Notes under the pieces: model-generated
Databases searched by the model: none
The model's input: only the letters and a program-made list of their open reading frames with translations
Told to the model about the DNA's origin: nothing
Shown: positions 1 through 10,330 of the stretch, piece after piece
How the letters are laid out: every line of letters starts with the position of its first letter
Position numbering within the stretch: position 1 is the first letter of the stretch
Assembly: GCA_949752795.1 (NCBI GenBank)
Contig: OX457057.1
Span: forward strand, 104,683,513-104,747,512
Reading direction: 5' to 3'
Source of the DNA: Hyperoodon ampullatus
Taxonomy: Eukaryota > Chordata > Mammalia > Artiodactyla > Ziphiidae
Length of the DNA stretch: 64,000 nt
Position numbers and translations under genes: made by a program

Positions 1-511
1 GAATGGGCTCAGTCATACAAAAACATGCACACACTGACACTTTTAAAACAGTAATGCATACATTATACTCCTATAAAGCCAGCTTTGATTAACAACTGCT
101 AGTTTCAAAGATCTGTCTGCTTTTGAAGATGAACTAAGATACACACTGTATGATTCTCAAATCTATTTTACCTATTTTGTATGGTCACTCTCCTACTGGA
201 CTACAGTATATATGTTTTAAAGGGACACTAATGAGGGGCACCATCTGGTATTAACTTTAACCAGACAGCTGGCTGCCTCCCCTCCCCCCAAACAGCTTTG
301 GCCAAGAAGAAGAGAAAGGTAGCGTGGTCTGTGGTGCTCAACTACCTGCACGTACAATCAGTGAGTAACACAAAAAGGTACTTGGACTGGAGGGTATAAC
401 ATAAGGCACTTTGTTTTTAATTCCATCAGTTTCTTCAGAATTAAGGTCAGGGGTCCTCTGGTGATCTGAAGCCATGCTGGCCGCAGCTGTGACCACAGAC
501 CCAGGAAGCCG
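1..511 (-). other. TRIM45: TRIM45 3' UTR (partial)
   Basis: Sequence downstream of the TRIM45 stop on the minus strand. No repeat or other gene was recognised, and no unambiguous polyadenylation signal was located. I infer that the UTR continues past the left edge of the window. Confidence 0.6.
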
Positions 512-660
512 TCAGAGGGCCACCGTCCTCAGTACACTCCTCGCTGCACTCTGCCCACCTGCCCACGCGCATTCCGACTTCTCGGTAAACTTCCCACAGC
601 ACGACCAGTGGGGGCGCCCCGGGTGGCCTTTGTGTCCGTGGCCACAGCCTAGGTAGCCAC
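512..660 (-). CDS. TRIM45: TRIM45 coding exon 6 (terminal)
   Basis: The acceptor CCATGCAG|GTGGCTAC completes the Gly codon. The exon then encodes GYLGCGHGHKGHPGRPHWSC and CGKFTEKSECAWAGGQ, ending RTVAL and a stop at 514-512. The Cys/His spacing suggests a small metal-binding module. This is inference, as no structure is known to me. Confidence 0.95.
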
Positions 661-3600
661 CTGCATGGTTCAAAGAGGAGAAGGGAGAACCACCATTAGA
701 GGAAAGTCCAGCGGTTACCATGGAAATTAATGCTCCTGGCGACATTCAGACTCATGGATGTGAAAACGTCTAATAAAAACCCGGCGAGAGGAACAAGCTA
801 TTCGACGCCTCTGTAGTCAGGAGAACTCTGAAGACTGATGACAGCAAATCAATTTAGGTTAGCTGAAGTTCTAAGAAGAGTGTTATTTTAACACTCTGCT
901 AACTCAAAGAGAAGAACTGGTTTGGATTTTAACTGTAACATAATCTAGATGAAAGGGAGGGGCAGAGTGGTGGAAATAAACAAAATAGATCCTGAAGCGT
1001 TTATATGAAAGTTTACAACAGCCTATTAAGGCGCACCATTGGAGTAAGGACACCACAGAATACTGACAATAATTAGATCTCTTGCCTGAGCTGACGCTCT
1101 TGCCCACCCTCCCTTCTCCCAAGAAAAGAGCCAGACCTGGTTCAGTTAATTTATTCATCTGTTCTCCCATATCCCTGCCTTGTTTGGAATTTCTGTAAGG
1201 TTTTAAAAGGATCAGAGCGGGTTTACATCTTTGACACTGCTCAGGCTGTTGGAAAGGGTACAGGCTGAAATCGAGCATTCTAGGAGAAGCACAGGGCTCC
1301 TAGGATTGGTGAGCTGTATCAAAACTAAAAAACTCAGAACTTTGCAGCTTGCTATTTCAGTTTCCAGAACGAAGAAGCTTTAAATGAAACTTCTGGAACT
1401 GTGATATATTTATATGCACAGACTGCATTCCTAGAAACAAAGCCTAAGTCTGAACACCCCGAAGCTGGTCGCTGTGGTAGTTGATCCCGCCGCCGGGAGA
1501 CAGCAGCAGAGGGAGAGCGAGGGCTTTCAGGAGCGACTGGTTCTCCTTACCCGGCATGGTGCCTCCACATGCGCAGCGAGCAGTCTTCTGGCCTCCGCTG
1601 GAGCAGAACGTGCAGCAGTGAAACACGCCTGGGTGTGAGCGGTGCCGTTTCCTCACGGTCACAGTGAATGGTGAGCCCTTCAGTGTTCAGACCAAGAGCA
1701 AAGAACAGCACCTTGTGAGTCAACAGGGGTGTGCTGAGCATCACACATACTAAACGGAGTGTAAGTCGCAGGGCCTGTCCCTGGAGGGACGAGGACAGCA
1801 GGAGGGAAACAGCGACTGGGGGACAGCAACCAGCTGGGCGCTGAGCTGGACGAGGCCAGATACAAATGCAGTGAGGGGGAGTCAAGGAATCCGTACTGCT
1901 CTCCCAGCATGCAGACCACCTGACGCACTAGGAAACCCAACCGTGCTTTCACATCACTGACCTTGGTCTCTATCTCCTCCATTCCTGAGCAAGTTTGGGT
2001 AACTATAGAGCACACAACCACAAGGTGAGGACATCTGTGGTCCTTTCTCCAGTTTCTCAGCCACACACCCCCTCCCCTCACATACTGAGCCAGCTCCTCT
2101 CCTTCCATCCCTCCATCCTGGACACAACTGTTTACCCATCCCCTCACTCTGGGTTGGTGAAGATAGATGGAAGGGAGGAAGGTTAAGAGCCTGTGGTTAA
2201 TAAAAAAATTCTCAGATTAGAAACTCTCCTGCCTCTTTTCCTTCAAGGATAACTTCCATTCTCCAATTTCTACCCTATGTTAAATAGTAAATATTTAATA
2301 AGTGTTGCTATGTGCCTATCCCTGCGTGAGAACCACACGTTCTGCAAAAGCACAAAGCAGAGAGGCTGGCACCTTAGAAGCCTTTCAAATGTTAAATCTC
2401 TCTTCCTTTAAAGAGTTTACAATCTATTTTAAAAACAACCTGGAGTTCAAAGCTATGGGTTCAAATTATGATTTTGCCACACAGGTACTGTGTATTGTGG
2501 CAAGTTTGTTTTCTCGGTCCAGTCGGATGATGATCCTTATGCCTCAAGTGATTTGGAGGAAAAGTGAAATAATGTTTGTAAAAACACCTAACTCGGGCTT
2601 CCCTGGTGGCGCAGTGGTTGGGAGTCCACCTGCCAATGCGGGGGACACAGGTTCGAGCCCTGGTCCGGGAGGGTCCCACAGGCCGTGGAGCGGCTGGGCC
2701 CATGTGCCGCAACTACTAAGTCTGCACGCCACAACTACTGAGCCTGCGCGCCACGGCTACCAAAGCCCACGTGCCTAGAGCCCGTGCTCTACAATGGGAG
2801 AAGCCACTGCGATGAGAGGCCCACGTACCACAATGAGGAGTAGCCCCCACTCGCCACAACTAGAGAAAGACCGCGCGCAGCAATGAGGACCCAATGCAGC
2901 CAAAATAAATAGATAAAATAAATAAAATTACAAATAAATAATTAATAAATTTAAAAAAAACCACCTAACCCATCTGACATCCTGTAATTAGGCAAGCAGC
3001 AAGTAGCTATTGAATATGAGTCTTCCTAGGGCACAGACCACAAGCCTAACACGTCATGATGCTCTGTGGTGTTTTATTGTCCCTGTCAGCGTTGATTTCT
3101 GGTTGGGGGAAACCTCTGACAGCTCGAATGTCAGCAGAGATTCTGCTGGACATGTTGAGTATTACCCAATTTTTAAAAATTCATAATCTCTAAACCAGAA
3201 AGTGTTACATGTATCTGTTACATGTATCTGTGAAGGTAACAGACAAGCATATACATATAAACAGAGTAGAGAATTATCTGGGCAGATGGTTAGGCAGATA
3301 GATGACTGGTCAGTCAAGAAGAGAGGACATAACTCTCCCAATGGTGTTCCAGTAAGTCCATGTCTGGTCATAGTCTGAAAAAGCTGGAAAATCCTGAGCT
3401 AGATTGTATTGCTCGAATGTGTGTATGCTTGTCTGCTGGTAGATTGGCCCCTCTGATCAAGGCATCTTTCCCAAATTAAGAATTCCAACAAACTGGGAGA
3501 ATGATAAAATACAAGCACAACTGCCAGGAGGTAAAGTAGGGATAGAGAGTTCTTACGGTCACCAGCATCCTCTCGTAAGAATAAGAGCTGCAAAATCTGG

Positions 3601-6600
3601 GCCATTTCTAAAGTGAGGCGAAGTAAGAAGAGAATCCTGTTCAAGCCCTCTATACAGCTGATCCTGTGAGAAATGTCTCCACATCCTAAGATGACAAAAC
3701 CCAGGGGGACCAGGGTGAAAGGAGGTCACCGAAAGGGAAGCACCAGTAAGGTCTCACTCACCTGCACGTGTTGTTCCTTGACACAGACGAACACAGTATA
3801 GATGCCAGGTTCCTTGGGGGTATAGGAAACGTAGTATGTCCCATCCTTGTTATCGTGGACCATCGTTTGGACTGGACTGGATGGAGGTGAGAGTTCAAAA
3901 TTATCACTCATTCTCACAAGCCTGCTTCAGTTGCCTACTATTTTAGGTTGTAAACTCTACACCAGCGGTCCCCAACCTTTTTGGCACCAGGGACTGGTCT
4001 CGTGGAGGACAATTTTTCCACGGATGGGGTGGGGATGGGGGGATGGTTCAGGCGGTAACGCGAGCAATAGGGAGCGGCAGATGAAGCTTCTCTTACTCAC
4101 CCGCCGCTCACCTCCTGCTATGCGGCCCGGTTCCTAACGGGGCTGTGGACCCCTGCTCTACACCATAAATCCAGTATTAATTTTAAATGTCCCCCAAGCA
4201 GGATGTATCTTCTACTTGTCTCGGAAATTAATTTTACAACAGAAGGTAAGCAACATAAATGCTGACTTAATCTGATGTTCTCATGAATTCCTTGAAAGCG
4301 TCACTGTGTTCTCTCCCGTCAGCTTCTGTTGTACCCTCCTGCTCTTCGTCCTCCCTCCTCCCTCCTCTAATTCCAGAGACGTATAACTTTGCTCCCAGCA
4401 CAGTTTAGTAGCAAAGTGAGGCTGAATTTTGAGAAGGGCGCCATTCAGTCTAACACGGAATATTTTTCAGTCTATTCGAAGCTTGGGATGAAGACAGTCT
4501 GAGGGGCAGATCGGACCTTTGGGAGAGAATTGCATACGGGCCTAAAACCCACACAAGGAAACACATCTGGTCCACTTGGTCCTATTGCACGGGGAGGTAG
4601 GCTGGAACTACTGCAGTTACAGCCCCACTACTGCAAAGGACCTCGGGTTTCCCGTCGCATCACCGCTCATTACCTGTGACGCCTGAGTGTATAATACAAA
4701 CCTGTCTTTCTTATCTTTAGGGACTACTGCGACTTGAATGTTCTCTCCTCCCCTGCCCATGCTCTCTCCTGCTGCATCCTTACAAATGACGGTGAAAGAG
4801 GCTGTCTGTTTCTCGCGGGCTCTGTGGAGATCTGCGGAAGATAAACACTCCGTCCTCACCTCAAAGGCCAACTGCGGTGACTGTATCCCCAGATCAGACA
4901 CCATCTTGCCGTTTCTCTTTAGAACAAAAGGTTGTGTTTCCAGTTTCCTCCCTTTCCTTTCTCTCCCTGGCATACCTCTTGGGAGTCGCTCCCGGTGAGC
5001 CTGCTTCTGTCTCAGCCAGCAGCTGCTCTTGGATCATATAGGATCCTGGACCTTAATTTCAGCCTTAAGGAAGCTTTGAAAATACTCAGGCTTGATGTAC
5101 GTATTCAGAGGAAAAACCTCTGGACACCGTGAGAGAGGCTGGTAACCCCAAACTACCCTCTCTGAGCTGCAGATCCTGCTGGAAGAGGCAGGGGGTACAG
5201 GGTGACCACCTGGGACTCTTCATGCTGTGAAGTCCTCCACAGTGTGGTAGCTGTGCCATAGTGTTGGGGGCATATTCAGTATCTACAGCCTCTGGTCCAG
5301 AAGTCAGATGAAACAGGCTTCTTAACCTGGGGTTCGTGAACTACTATGAGGCCTTATGAAGGGTCTAAGAATCTCCTGAAATTGTATGCCCAAATTAATG
5401 GCTGTTTCTTGGGGAGAGGTCATTCTCAAAGGGATCTGTGACCTCCGAACAGGTAAGAATTCCTGTGCCAGCTAGGATGACTCTACAGTAGAGTCTTCCT
5501 GTGAGGACTGATCTGTGAAATATATGTTTGATCAATGTGCTTCCTTTAGGAAGAGAACAATGTGGTCAAAAGAAATTGTTTTTCCCCTCTACTGACTGAA
5601 ATGCCTACCATTTTCCTTCAAATGCCAACATGTGGCTTACATGAACCAAAAAGGGCATAGAAGCAAACCATAATCCTGTCATCCTCACTCCTCAGAAACT
5701 CTCTTCAGAACTTGGTCCAAGCCATCCTCTGTGAACAGGCAGGATTCTGCCCTGCCCTGAGGTCTATGCTGTTATCTCCTATGGGCACTGCCTCTGTCCT
5801 GTCAGAGAAACAGCATGATCCTTGAGTTCCTTGGTAGTTACTACTTTTCTCCACTGGAAAAGGGTCAAGCTTCACCCCTGTAGGGATCTTAACTGTACCC
5901 TGACCAGAACAAATCAGAAAGAAAAGGACAAGGGTGGGGTCACCATCCATTGGATCCATATGTCTCTCTCCCTAGCTAAATGAAGGCCATGGCTGAAAAA
6001 GCCATATGTCTCTAACACCATGTCCTGTCCACTGTCCTCTCAATGCCAGTGGGAAATGCCTTCCTACCTTCCCCTTGAAGGACACATTTGGCTGGATCGA
6101 CCTCTTTGGTACTGATGGCCCCATAAACTTCATAGCCACGGCACAGGCCTGCTTTCTCCTTAGGAGAGAAGGTGATCTTCTCGTTCACTCCAGGACGGGC
6201 ACTATATGCCACTTTGTTCAACTTTGTGAGCCGTTCCATGACCACCCCTTTGGTGATGAGGATCTCCAGGTCGGAGCCACTGGTCAGCAAGTGCTCGGTG
6301 AACTCCACTCCGGTCCGCATGTCTGCCAGCAGCTGCTCCAGCTGTGCCTTCTGCAGCTGCAGGGAGTTTTCCTTCTGGATCCGGATGTCTTCCAGCTGCT
6401 TCAGCAGCTTGTCCCGATGCTCCTCGATGGCCTTGATGTAGCCCTCGGAGAAGCTGCGGACGTCGGCGGCCACGGCCTCCACCCGTTCCTGCAGGGCATG
6501 GTTGGTCCCTTTGATCTGTGCCAGCGCCTTCTCCAGGGCCTCCACGTGGGGCTGGGTGCCTTTGAGGAGCTCCCGCACGGAGTCCCCGTGCTTGTGGACA

Positions 6601-8942
6601 ACGTTGCTGGCGAGGTCGCAGGGGTGCTCCCGGTGCCCCTCCACCATGCAGTCCCGGCACACGGGCTGGTCGCAGAGCTCACAGAACAGCCTCAGCTCCT
6701 CCGCAGGGTGAGCAGGACACGGAATGGGTTTCCCAATCTGGCTGTAGCCTTTCAAGTCTTTCAGGTCCACCATGGCGTGGTAAGTCGTCTTCTTCTGCCG
6801 CCTAGGGGCAAACAGAGTCGGGGACGGGAAATGAGGGGAGAATTCTACTTGGGAAACAGTCCAGCAGTTTTAAGAGCACGGGCTCTGAAGTCCAGCAAAT
6901 CTGGGTTCCGTTCCTCATTCTAACCTCTTACTAACCACATGACCCTCTCGGATTCCAGTTCCTCTCCCGTACCGTGGGGATAATACCTACCTGAAAGGGC
7001 TGTTGTATAGGATTAAATGACAGTAGGCTAGGGCTCTCTGACTCGGCACCTGACTTTGCCAGAGGTTGCAATGCTAAGGCTACATCCTGGAACTTTCCCC
7101 AAAGAATTCATTTGTCAAGTTTAGGCAAGAGCCACAGCCTACTCCTGCAGCAAGCTAGAGGGGAGAGCAGAGTGGAGACCCAGCAGCAAGAGACCAGACC
7201 TGTGCCAGATGGCATAGCAATAAACCTCAGGCAATTAAAAAGCAGCTAGCTGGCCACGACAGTCTCCCTCAGCTTCCACCTAACACTCTGGTAAAGCATT
7301 TCCTTTGACTAGTGCCTACGTCACCCAAAGCGGCAAGCTAGAATTTTCCTCAACAAGAGTCATCAACATTATTAGACAGAGCAAAATCAGGGGTCAGTAA
7401 AATCAAACCTTTAATTCCCCTTTTCTGTAGCCCTCTAGAGATTCAGGGAAATCCCTAGAAACCATGGTAACTGTTCAGATTTTCCCCATTAGCATTATAG
7501 CAACATCAAGCTTACATGTCTATTCCGGCACCAGAAAAGTGGCTGTAGACAAAATAGGGTCAGCTGTTTAGCTGGCAGCAAAGTAGTCAAAACACAAGTT
7601 AAAAATAGAAAGACCCAAGACTACTAACTTGTTCTGTTGGTGAGGCCAGAAAACACATGGAAGGCAGAACTTAAAAACTACGGTAGGCTAATCCTAAAAC
7701 CTTGGCCATCTTACACTGTGATGTTCTGGAATAGGGGAAGGGGGTCTGAACGGGACAAAGTGATTTATGTGACAAACTATTCACCAAACACCCTAAAAGA
7801 CATAATCTGCACCCCAATACACACCTACCAGCCCACCTCACCAAGTTCCAGAGTAACACTAGGGTACAAGGCAAAGGCTGGGGTTGTGCCCCACTAATCA
7901 GCACCTTATACTGGGAAGGCAGCAGAGATTAGTAGCAAGAGCATAGAAGGGCAGTCAGAAGATCTGGATTTTAAATTCAGTTCTGTTATACACTACTTAC
8001 CAGCTATGGGACCTTGGCAAATCACATACTGCTGAGCTTCAGTTTCCTCAAATAATAAATAGGGATGAAAACATTGCCTGCTTTTCTATGAGTTGCAAGG
8101 ATCAAATAAGATCGAGGGCAGGGGCTTTGTCACTATACTCATTCACTTTCTCTAGCACCTAGTACAATTATTCACTATACAAATGATTGATGATCCAAGG
8201 AAAGTGTAAATGTGCTTTGTAAACTGAAAAGGACTCTGCAAACCTTTGATGCTATAATTATGATGGGTATTATATAAAGGCTGCAGGAGTTAACTACTGT
8301 TCTGGAATATCTGTAGTCGAATTGTATATTGCTCTCTGACCTTCCATGGAATTCAAACTTTCCTTTCCATCTGCTCACCAAGGTTATTTCTCTGTCTTGA
8401 CACCTCTTTGTACTCCGTTCTTAAGCCACACCAGGTGGGGTATCCCATCTTTACCTATGAGCCTGGCAGCAGAAGTGGCAGAGATTGGCTTTGCAGGTCT
8501 GACACTTCTTCTCCACTTCCCTGTCGCTGCACAGGTCACACACCAGGCCCTGGCCTTCCCCACGCAGACTCTCCAGCATCACATCATTCATGGCCAGGTG
8601 GTCTATGGTTAAAGCCTTCACTCCACCCATGGGCAGGTCCACCTGAGCATCACATACCGGACAGAGGATGCCAATCTGCGGCTGCAGAGTGCGTGGCTTG
8701 AGTTCCTGGAATACTGACCCCTCAGAGCTTGTGTCAGAGTCTCCTCCTCGGATGTCCACTACTGAGAAGGGTTCCAGCTGCTCCAGACAGTTGGTGCAAA
8801 CTGTGTGCAAACAAGGCAAGAGCCTGGGGGCTTTGAAAAGCCCCATGCACAAAGGGCAGCGAGTATTGCCTGAATTTCCAGATGTGGTCCCACTGGGGAG
8901 TTTGCCCACGAAGCCCAGCAGCGGCTTCCTTTTTTCTGCCAT
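512..8942 (-). CDS. TRIM45: TRIM45, complete six-exon coding region (gene-level entry)
   Basis: Tripartite-motif E3 ubiquitin ligase of the RING/B-box/coiled-coil/filamin class. The family is described as cytoplasmic/nuclear and as dampening MAPK/NF-kB-type signalling. The coding exons, in transcript order, are 8942-8455, 6801-6068, 4831-4702, 3876-3762, 1677-1551 and 660-512. Every junction has GT..AG ends and compatible phase, and the sum is 1,743 bp (580 aa plus stop), equal to the human length as I recall it. Domain order: RING (Cys29..Cys97), B-box 1 (from about Cys135), B-box 2 (from about Cys191), coiled coil (about 240-390), filamin-type Ig repeat (about 400-500), and a C-terminal Cys/His/Gly-rich tail. 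The start ATG has A at -3 and G at +4. No frameshift or premature stop was seen. The 3' neighbour lies outside the window. The 5' side faces the 3' end of VTCN1. Confidence 0.96.
661..1550 (-). other. TRIM45 intron 5
   Basis: Short intron with GT..AG ends. No repeat or RNA gene recognised. Confidence 0.8.
1551..1677 (-). CDS. TRIM45: TRIM45 coding exon 5 (end of filamin repeat, Cys-rich start)
   Basis: The acceptor CACTGAAG|GGCTCACC and donor ATGCCGG|GTAAGG bound 127 bp encoding GSPFTVTVRKRHRSHPGVFH and then CCTFCSSGGQKTARCACGGTMP. GSPF closes the filamin repeat, and the Cys-rich segment starts the C-terminal tail. It ends with one base of a Gly codon. Confidence 0.95.
1678..3761 (-). other. 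TRIM45 intron 4
   Basis: Intron of about 2.1 kb. It holds one long-form CHR SINE (2595-2956). Apart from a 14-bp local duplication near 3204-3231 (cTGTTACATGTATC twice), nothing else was recognised. Confidence 0.8.
2595..2956 (+). mobile_element. CHR SINE, long form (CHR-1-like), in TRIM45 intron 4
   Basis: Head GGGCTTCCCTGGTGGCGCAG with tRNA-like A and B boxes (GGTTCGAGCCC), a long CHR body (CCACAACTACTGAGCCTGCG), and an AAATAAATAGATAAAATAAA-type tail. Flanked by a TSD of about 12 bp (aaaacacctaac / aaaaccacctaac). Oriented antisense to TRIM45. Confidence 0.9.
3762..3876 (-). CDS. TRIM45: TRIM45 coding exon 4 (middle of filamin-type repeat)
   Basis: The acceptor CCATCCAG|TCCAGT and donor GTGCAG|GTGAGT bound 115 bp encoding SPVQTMVHDNKDGTYYVSYTP followed by KEPGIYTVFVCVKEQHVQ. 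The DGTYYVSYTPKEPGIY motif is the classic filamin-repeat signature. The exon ends in phase 0. Confidence 0.95.
3877..4701 (-). other. TRIM45 intron 3
   Basis: Contains a short DNA-transposon remnant at 3963-4155. The remainder is unremarkable. Confidence 0.8.
3963..4155. mobile_element. Non-autonomous DNA transposon remnant
   Basis: Starts CAGCGGTCCCCAACCTTTTT and ends near GTGGACCCCTG, consistent with short inverted terminal repeats of a hAT-like mammalian MER element. It is much shorter than the family consensus I remember, so it is probably internally deleted. The family name is not certain. Confidence 0.55.
4702..4831 (-). CDS. TRIM45: TRIM45 coding exon 3 (start of filamin-type repeat)
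   Basis: The acceptor CTTCCGCAG|ATCTCC and donor GACAG|GTTTGT bound 130 bp encoding DLHRAREKQTASFTVICKDA followed by GRGGENIQVAVVPKDKKD. This is the first strands of the filamin/ABP280-like Ig fold. Phases join exon 2 (G|AT) and exon 4 (AG|T). The donor is weaker than the others (GTTTGT). Confidence 0.95.
4832..6067 (-). other. TRIM45 intron 2
   Basis: Contains one small hAT-like remnant (5314-5465). No RNA gene was seen in the rest. Confidence 0.8.
5314..5465. mobile_element. Small hAT-like DNA transposon remnant
   Basis: About 152 bp bounded by imperfect inverted repeats (CAGGCTTCTTAACC.. and ..GGTAAGAATTCCTG), the usual layout of MER-type hAT elements. Confidence 0.45.
6068..6801 (-). 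CDS. TRIM45: TRIM45 coding exon 2 (B-box 2 and coiled coil)
   Basis: The acceptor CCCCTAG|GCGGCAG completes the split Arg codon. The exon encodes B-box 2 (CPAHPAEELRLFCELCDQPVC..GHREHPC) and then a long heptad-rich helix (for example AIEEHRDKLLKQLEDI and ENSLQLQKAQLEQLLADM), which is the coiled-coil oligomerisation segment. It ends GGGGAAG|GTAGGA with one base of the next codon. It is the longest exon at 734 bp. The GC-rich antisense strand of this exon also happens to be open, but that is a shadow. Confidence 0.96.
6869..7025 (+). repeat. MIR SINE
   Basis: MIR-like body: AGAGCACGGGCTCTGAAGTC, then TCTGGGTTCC and CGTGGGGATAATACCTACCT. Diverged, no TSD. Confidence 0.7.
7955..8115 (+). repeat. 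MIR SINE
   Basis: MIR-type order: a gTCTGGATTttaaattcag segment, GACCTTGGCAAATCAC, CAGTTTCCTCA, and GGATCAAATAAGAT near the end. Confidence 0.7.
8455..8942 (-). CDS. TRIM45: TRIM45 coding exon 1 (RING and B-box 1)
   Basis: Begins at the ATG (8942-8940) and encodes MAEKRKPLLGF..., with the RING pattern CPLC..CLHTVCTNC..CPVC at residues 29-97. The first B-box follows (VCDLC..CQTCKANLCHFCC). The exon ends ...GCTCATAG|GTAAAG, a strong donor, after two bases of an Arg codon. Between the second and third RING metal-binding parts lies the acidic insert GGDSDTSSEGS, which spreads the RING over about 70 residues. Confidence 0.96.
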
Positions 8943-8985
8943 ATTCCCTACATTTGTGCTCAGTATCAGAAAAGGCCCTGGGCAG

Positions 8986-8992
8986 TTTTATA
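8986..8992 (-). promoter_or_regulatory. TATA-like sequence just upstream of the TRIM45 ATG
   Basis: TATAAAA on the minus strand, 44 bp upstream of the start codon. Use as a TATA box would leave a 5' UTR of only about 15 nt, so the CpG-island promoter further upstream is more likely the main one. Confidence 0.2.
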
Positions 8993-9623
8993 ATGAAGTA
9001 GTATGTGATTAGGCCCACCCAAAGAGAAAGTTTCCAAAACTTGAACAGAGACTATGGGGACTCTCCCTTTGGCATATCAAAGGGCAAAAAGGAAGAAAAG
9101 GATTCCTCAAAGGAACCACCCACAGATCTCAGCAAGGCCCCCTCCTTTGCAAGGCATCCCATACCAGACACGCCCACGCCCTCCTCTGTCTCTCCAAGTC
9201 CTCTTCCCCGGAAGCGCTTACAGATTTAGGTCTCCAGCTAGTCCTGAACCCCTGCACCTCCATCACCCTCCACTACAAGCCCCCTCCCACCGCCTGCCCC
9301 ACTGGTCCCGCGCCCGACACACGACAAGTGCCACCCCCGCCCCCTCGTGATGAGGTAGGGGGCGCCTCCCACTCCTTCCCTCGACTGGGTCCTCCGCGGA
9401 AGGCACGCGGCGGACGAGGGACCTACGAGACCCCGCCGGCTCCTCGGTTGCCACCGCCTCCCCACCCTTTGGTCCAAGGTGCCCGACGGCCCTGGCCCCT
9501 CCTCGCACCAATCCCAGCCCGGGGCTACTCAGGCGAGCCCAATCACCGTCCGAGAGGGGCGGCCCTTGCCGCTGCGGGCCCCACCACCCTCCAGAGTAAC
9601 ACCATCTGCATCCAATAAGCTTT

Positions 9624-9634
9624 GGAAATTCCAC
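9624..9634. promoter_or_regulatory. NF-kB-like half-palindromic site
   Basis: GGAAATTCCAC inside the CpG island. It resembles a kappaB element but lacks the usual third leading G. Confidence 0.25.
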
Positions 9635-9869
9635 ATCTTCGCCTGTCCTCTCCGGGGAGGGGCGGGATCAAACTAAGGGCCGGAGGCGGGGCGGCCTGAG
9701 GGCTTGGGTCTCGGAGGAGAAAAAGAGTAAAGCTGGGAGTGAGCGGCATAGTATAGCCAGCGTCACCATTTCACGGCGACTGTCTCCCTCTCTACGGCTG
9801 TGGCGATCAGAGAGGCTAGAGTACCACTTAAAAAGCCGCGCTGATGTGCCAGGGGTACGGCCTCCTTTG

Positions 9870-9918
9870 CGCCCTCGGATTGGTCCCACCAACCCAGCCT
9901 GCGCCCTCTCATTGGTGG
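9870..9918 (-). promoter_or_regulatory. Paired CCAAT (NF-Y-type) boxes
   Basis: Two copies of TGCGCCCTCnnATTGGT on the plus strand, which is CCAAT on the TRIM45 strand. They are 32 bp apart, about three helical turns, a typical arrangement in CpG promoters. Confidence 0.6.
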
Positions 9919-10330
9919 GTGGCGCTGTCAGGTGGTCCCGAGCTCTGCCCAGGGCTTGCTGGGAGTTGAAGCAGGATGAGATTTCCTGGTTCTCGAGCAC
10001 TAGGACATAGGGACTGGCGTTTTTTCCTCGGCGCGGCTGAGAGCCTGCGAGTTCCTCTCTGGGCCTCCCAGCTTATTTTAGTTAAGGAGTCCTCGAGGCC
10101 TAGCGTGCTGGTTGCCAGAGCTTCTAGAAGCGGCTTACCGGCTCCTGGCTTTTCCGGGCCAGACTGGTTCTGAGGACGCGCGTCAGGGAGACCGTTGGAC
10201 CCAGGTCTAGCGTTGCCTTCGTTCGGCCAGCGCCCGGGAGCTCGACTCCAGATTCCCTGGGGCTGGAGAAGCCGTTGTTTCGTCCGTCGGGGCCAGAGGT
10301 GCAGATGACTAAGGGGTTGTTTGTCATCCA

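Larger units (their letters stand above)
6802..8454 (-). other. TRIM45 intron 1
   Basis: Intron of about 1.65 kb containing two MIR SINEs (6869-7025 and 7955-8115). Otherwise no structure was recognised. Confidence 0.8.
9150..10330 (-). promoter_or_regulatory. CpG island and TRIM45 promoter region
   Basis: Dense CpG and high G+C compared with the AT-rich flanks. GC boxes (for example GGGGCGG at 9688-9694, GGGGCGGG near 9658) and two CCAAT boxes on the minus strand (9879-9883, 9911-9915) lie upstream of a likely initiation zone near 9.7-9.85 kb. That implies a 5' UTR of roughly 0.8-0.9 kb for TRIM45 if unspliced. The island extends well past the CCAAT boxes on the plus-strand side, so divergent non-coding transcription is possible. 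The exact start site cannot be read from sequence. Confidence 0.75.

Noticed and set aside
2595..2670. tRNA-like A and B boxes that might be read as a tRNA gene (also in the other CHR copies)
   Set aside because: They belong to tRNA-derived SINEs with A-rich tails and TSDs, and no cloverleaf with proper stems is maintained.
6006..6923. 305-codon plus-strand open frame
   Set aside because: It is the antisense shadow of TRIM45 exon 2. The minus strand has the recognised protein and splice sites.
8734..9018. Upstream open frame overlapping the TRIM45 start
   Set aside because: The frame has GTG rather than ATG at its apparent start, so it is not a credible uORF.
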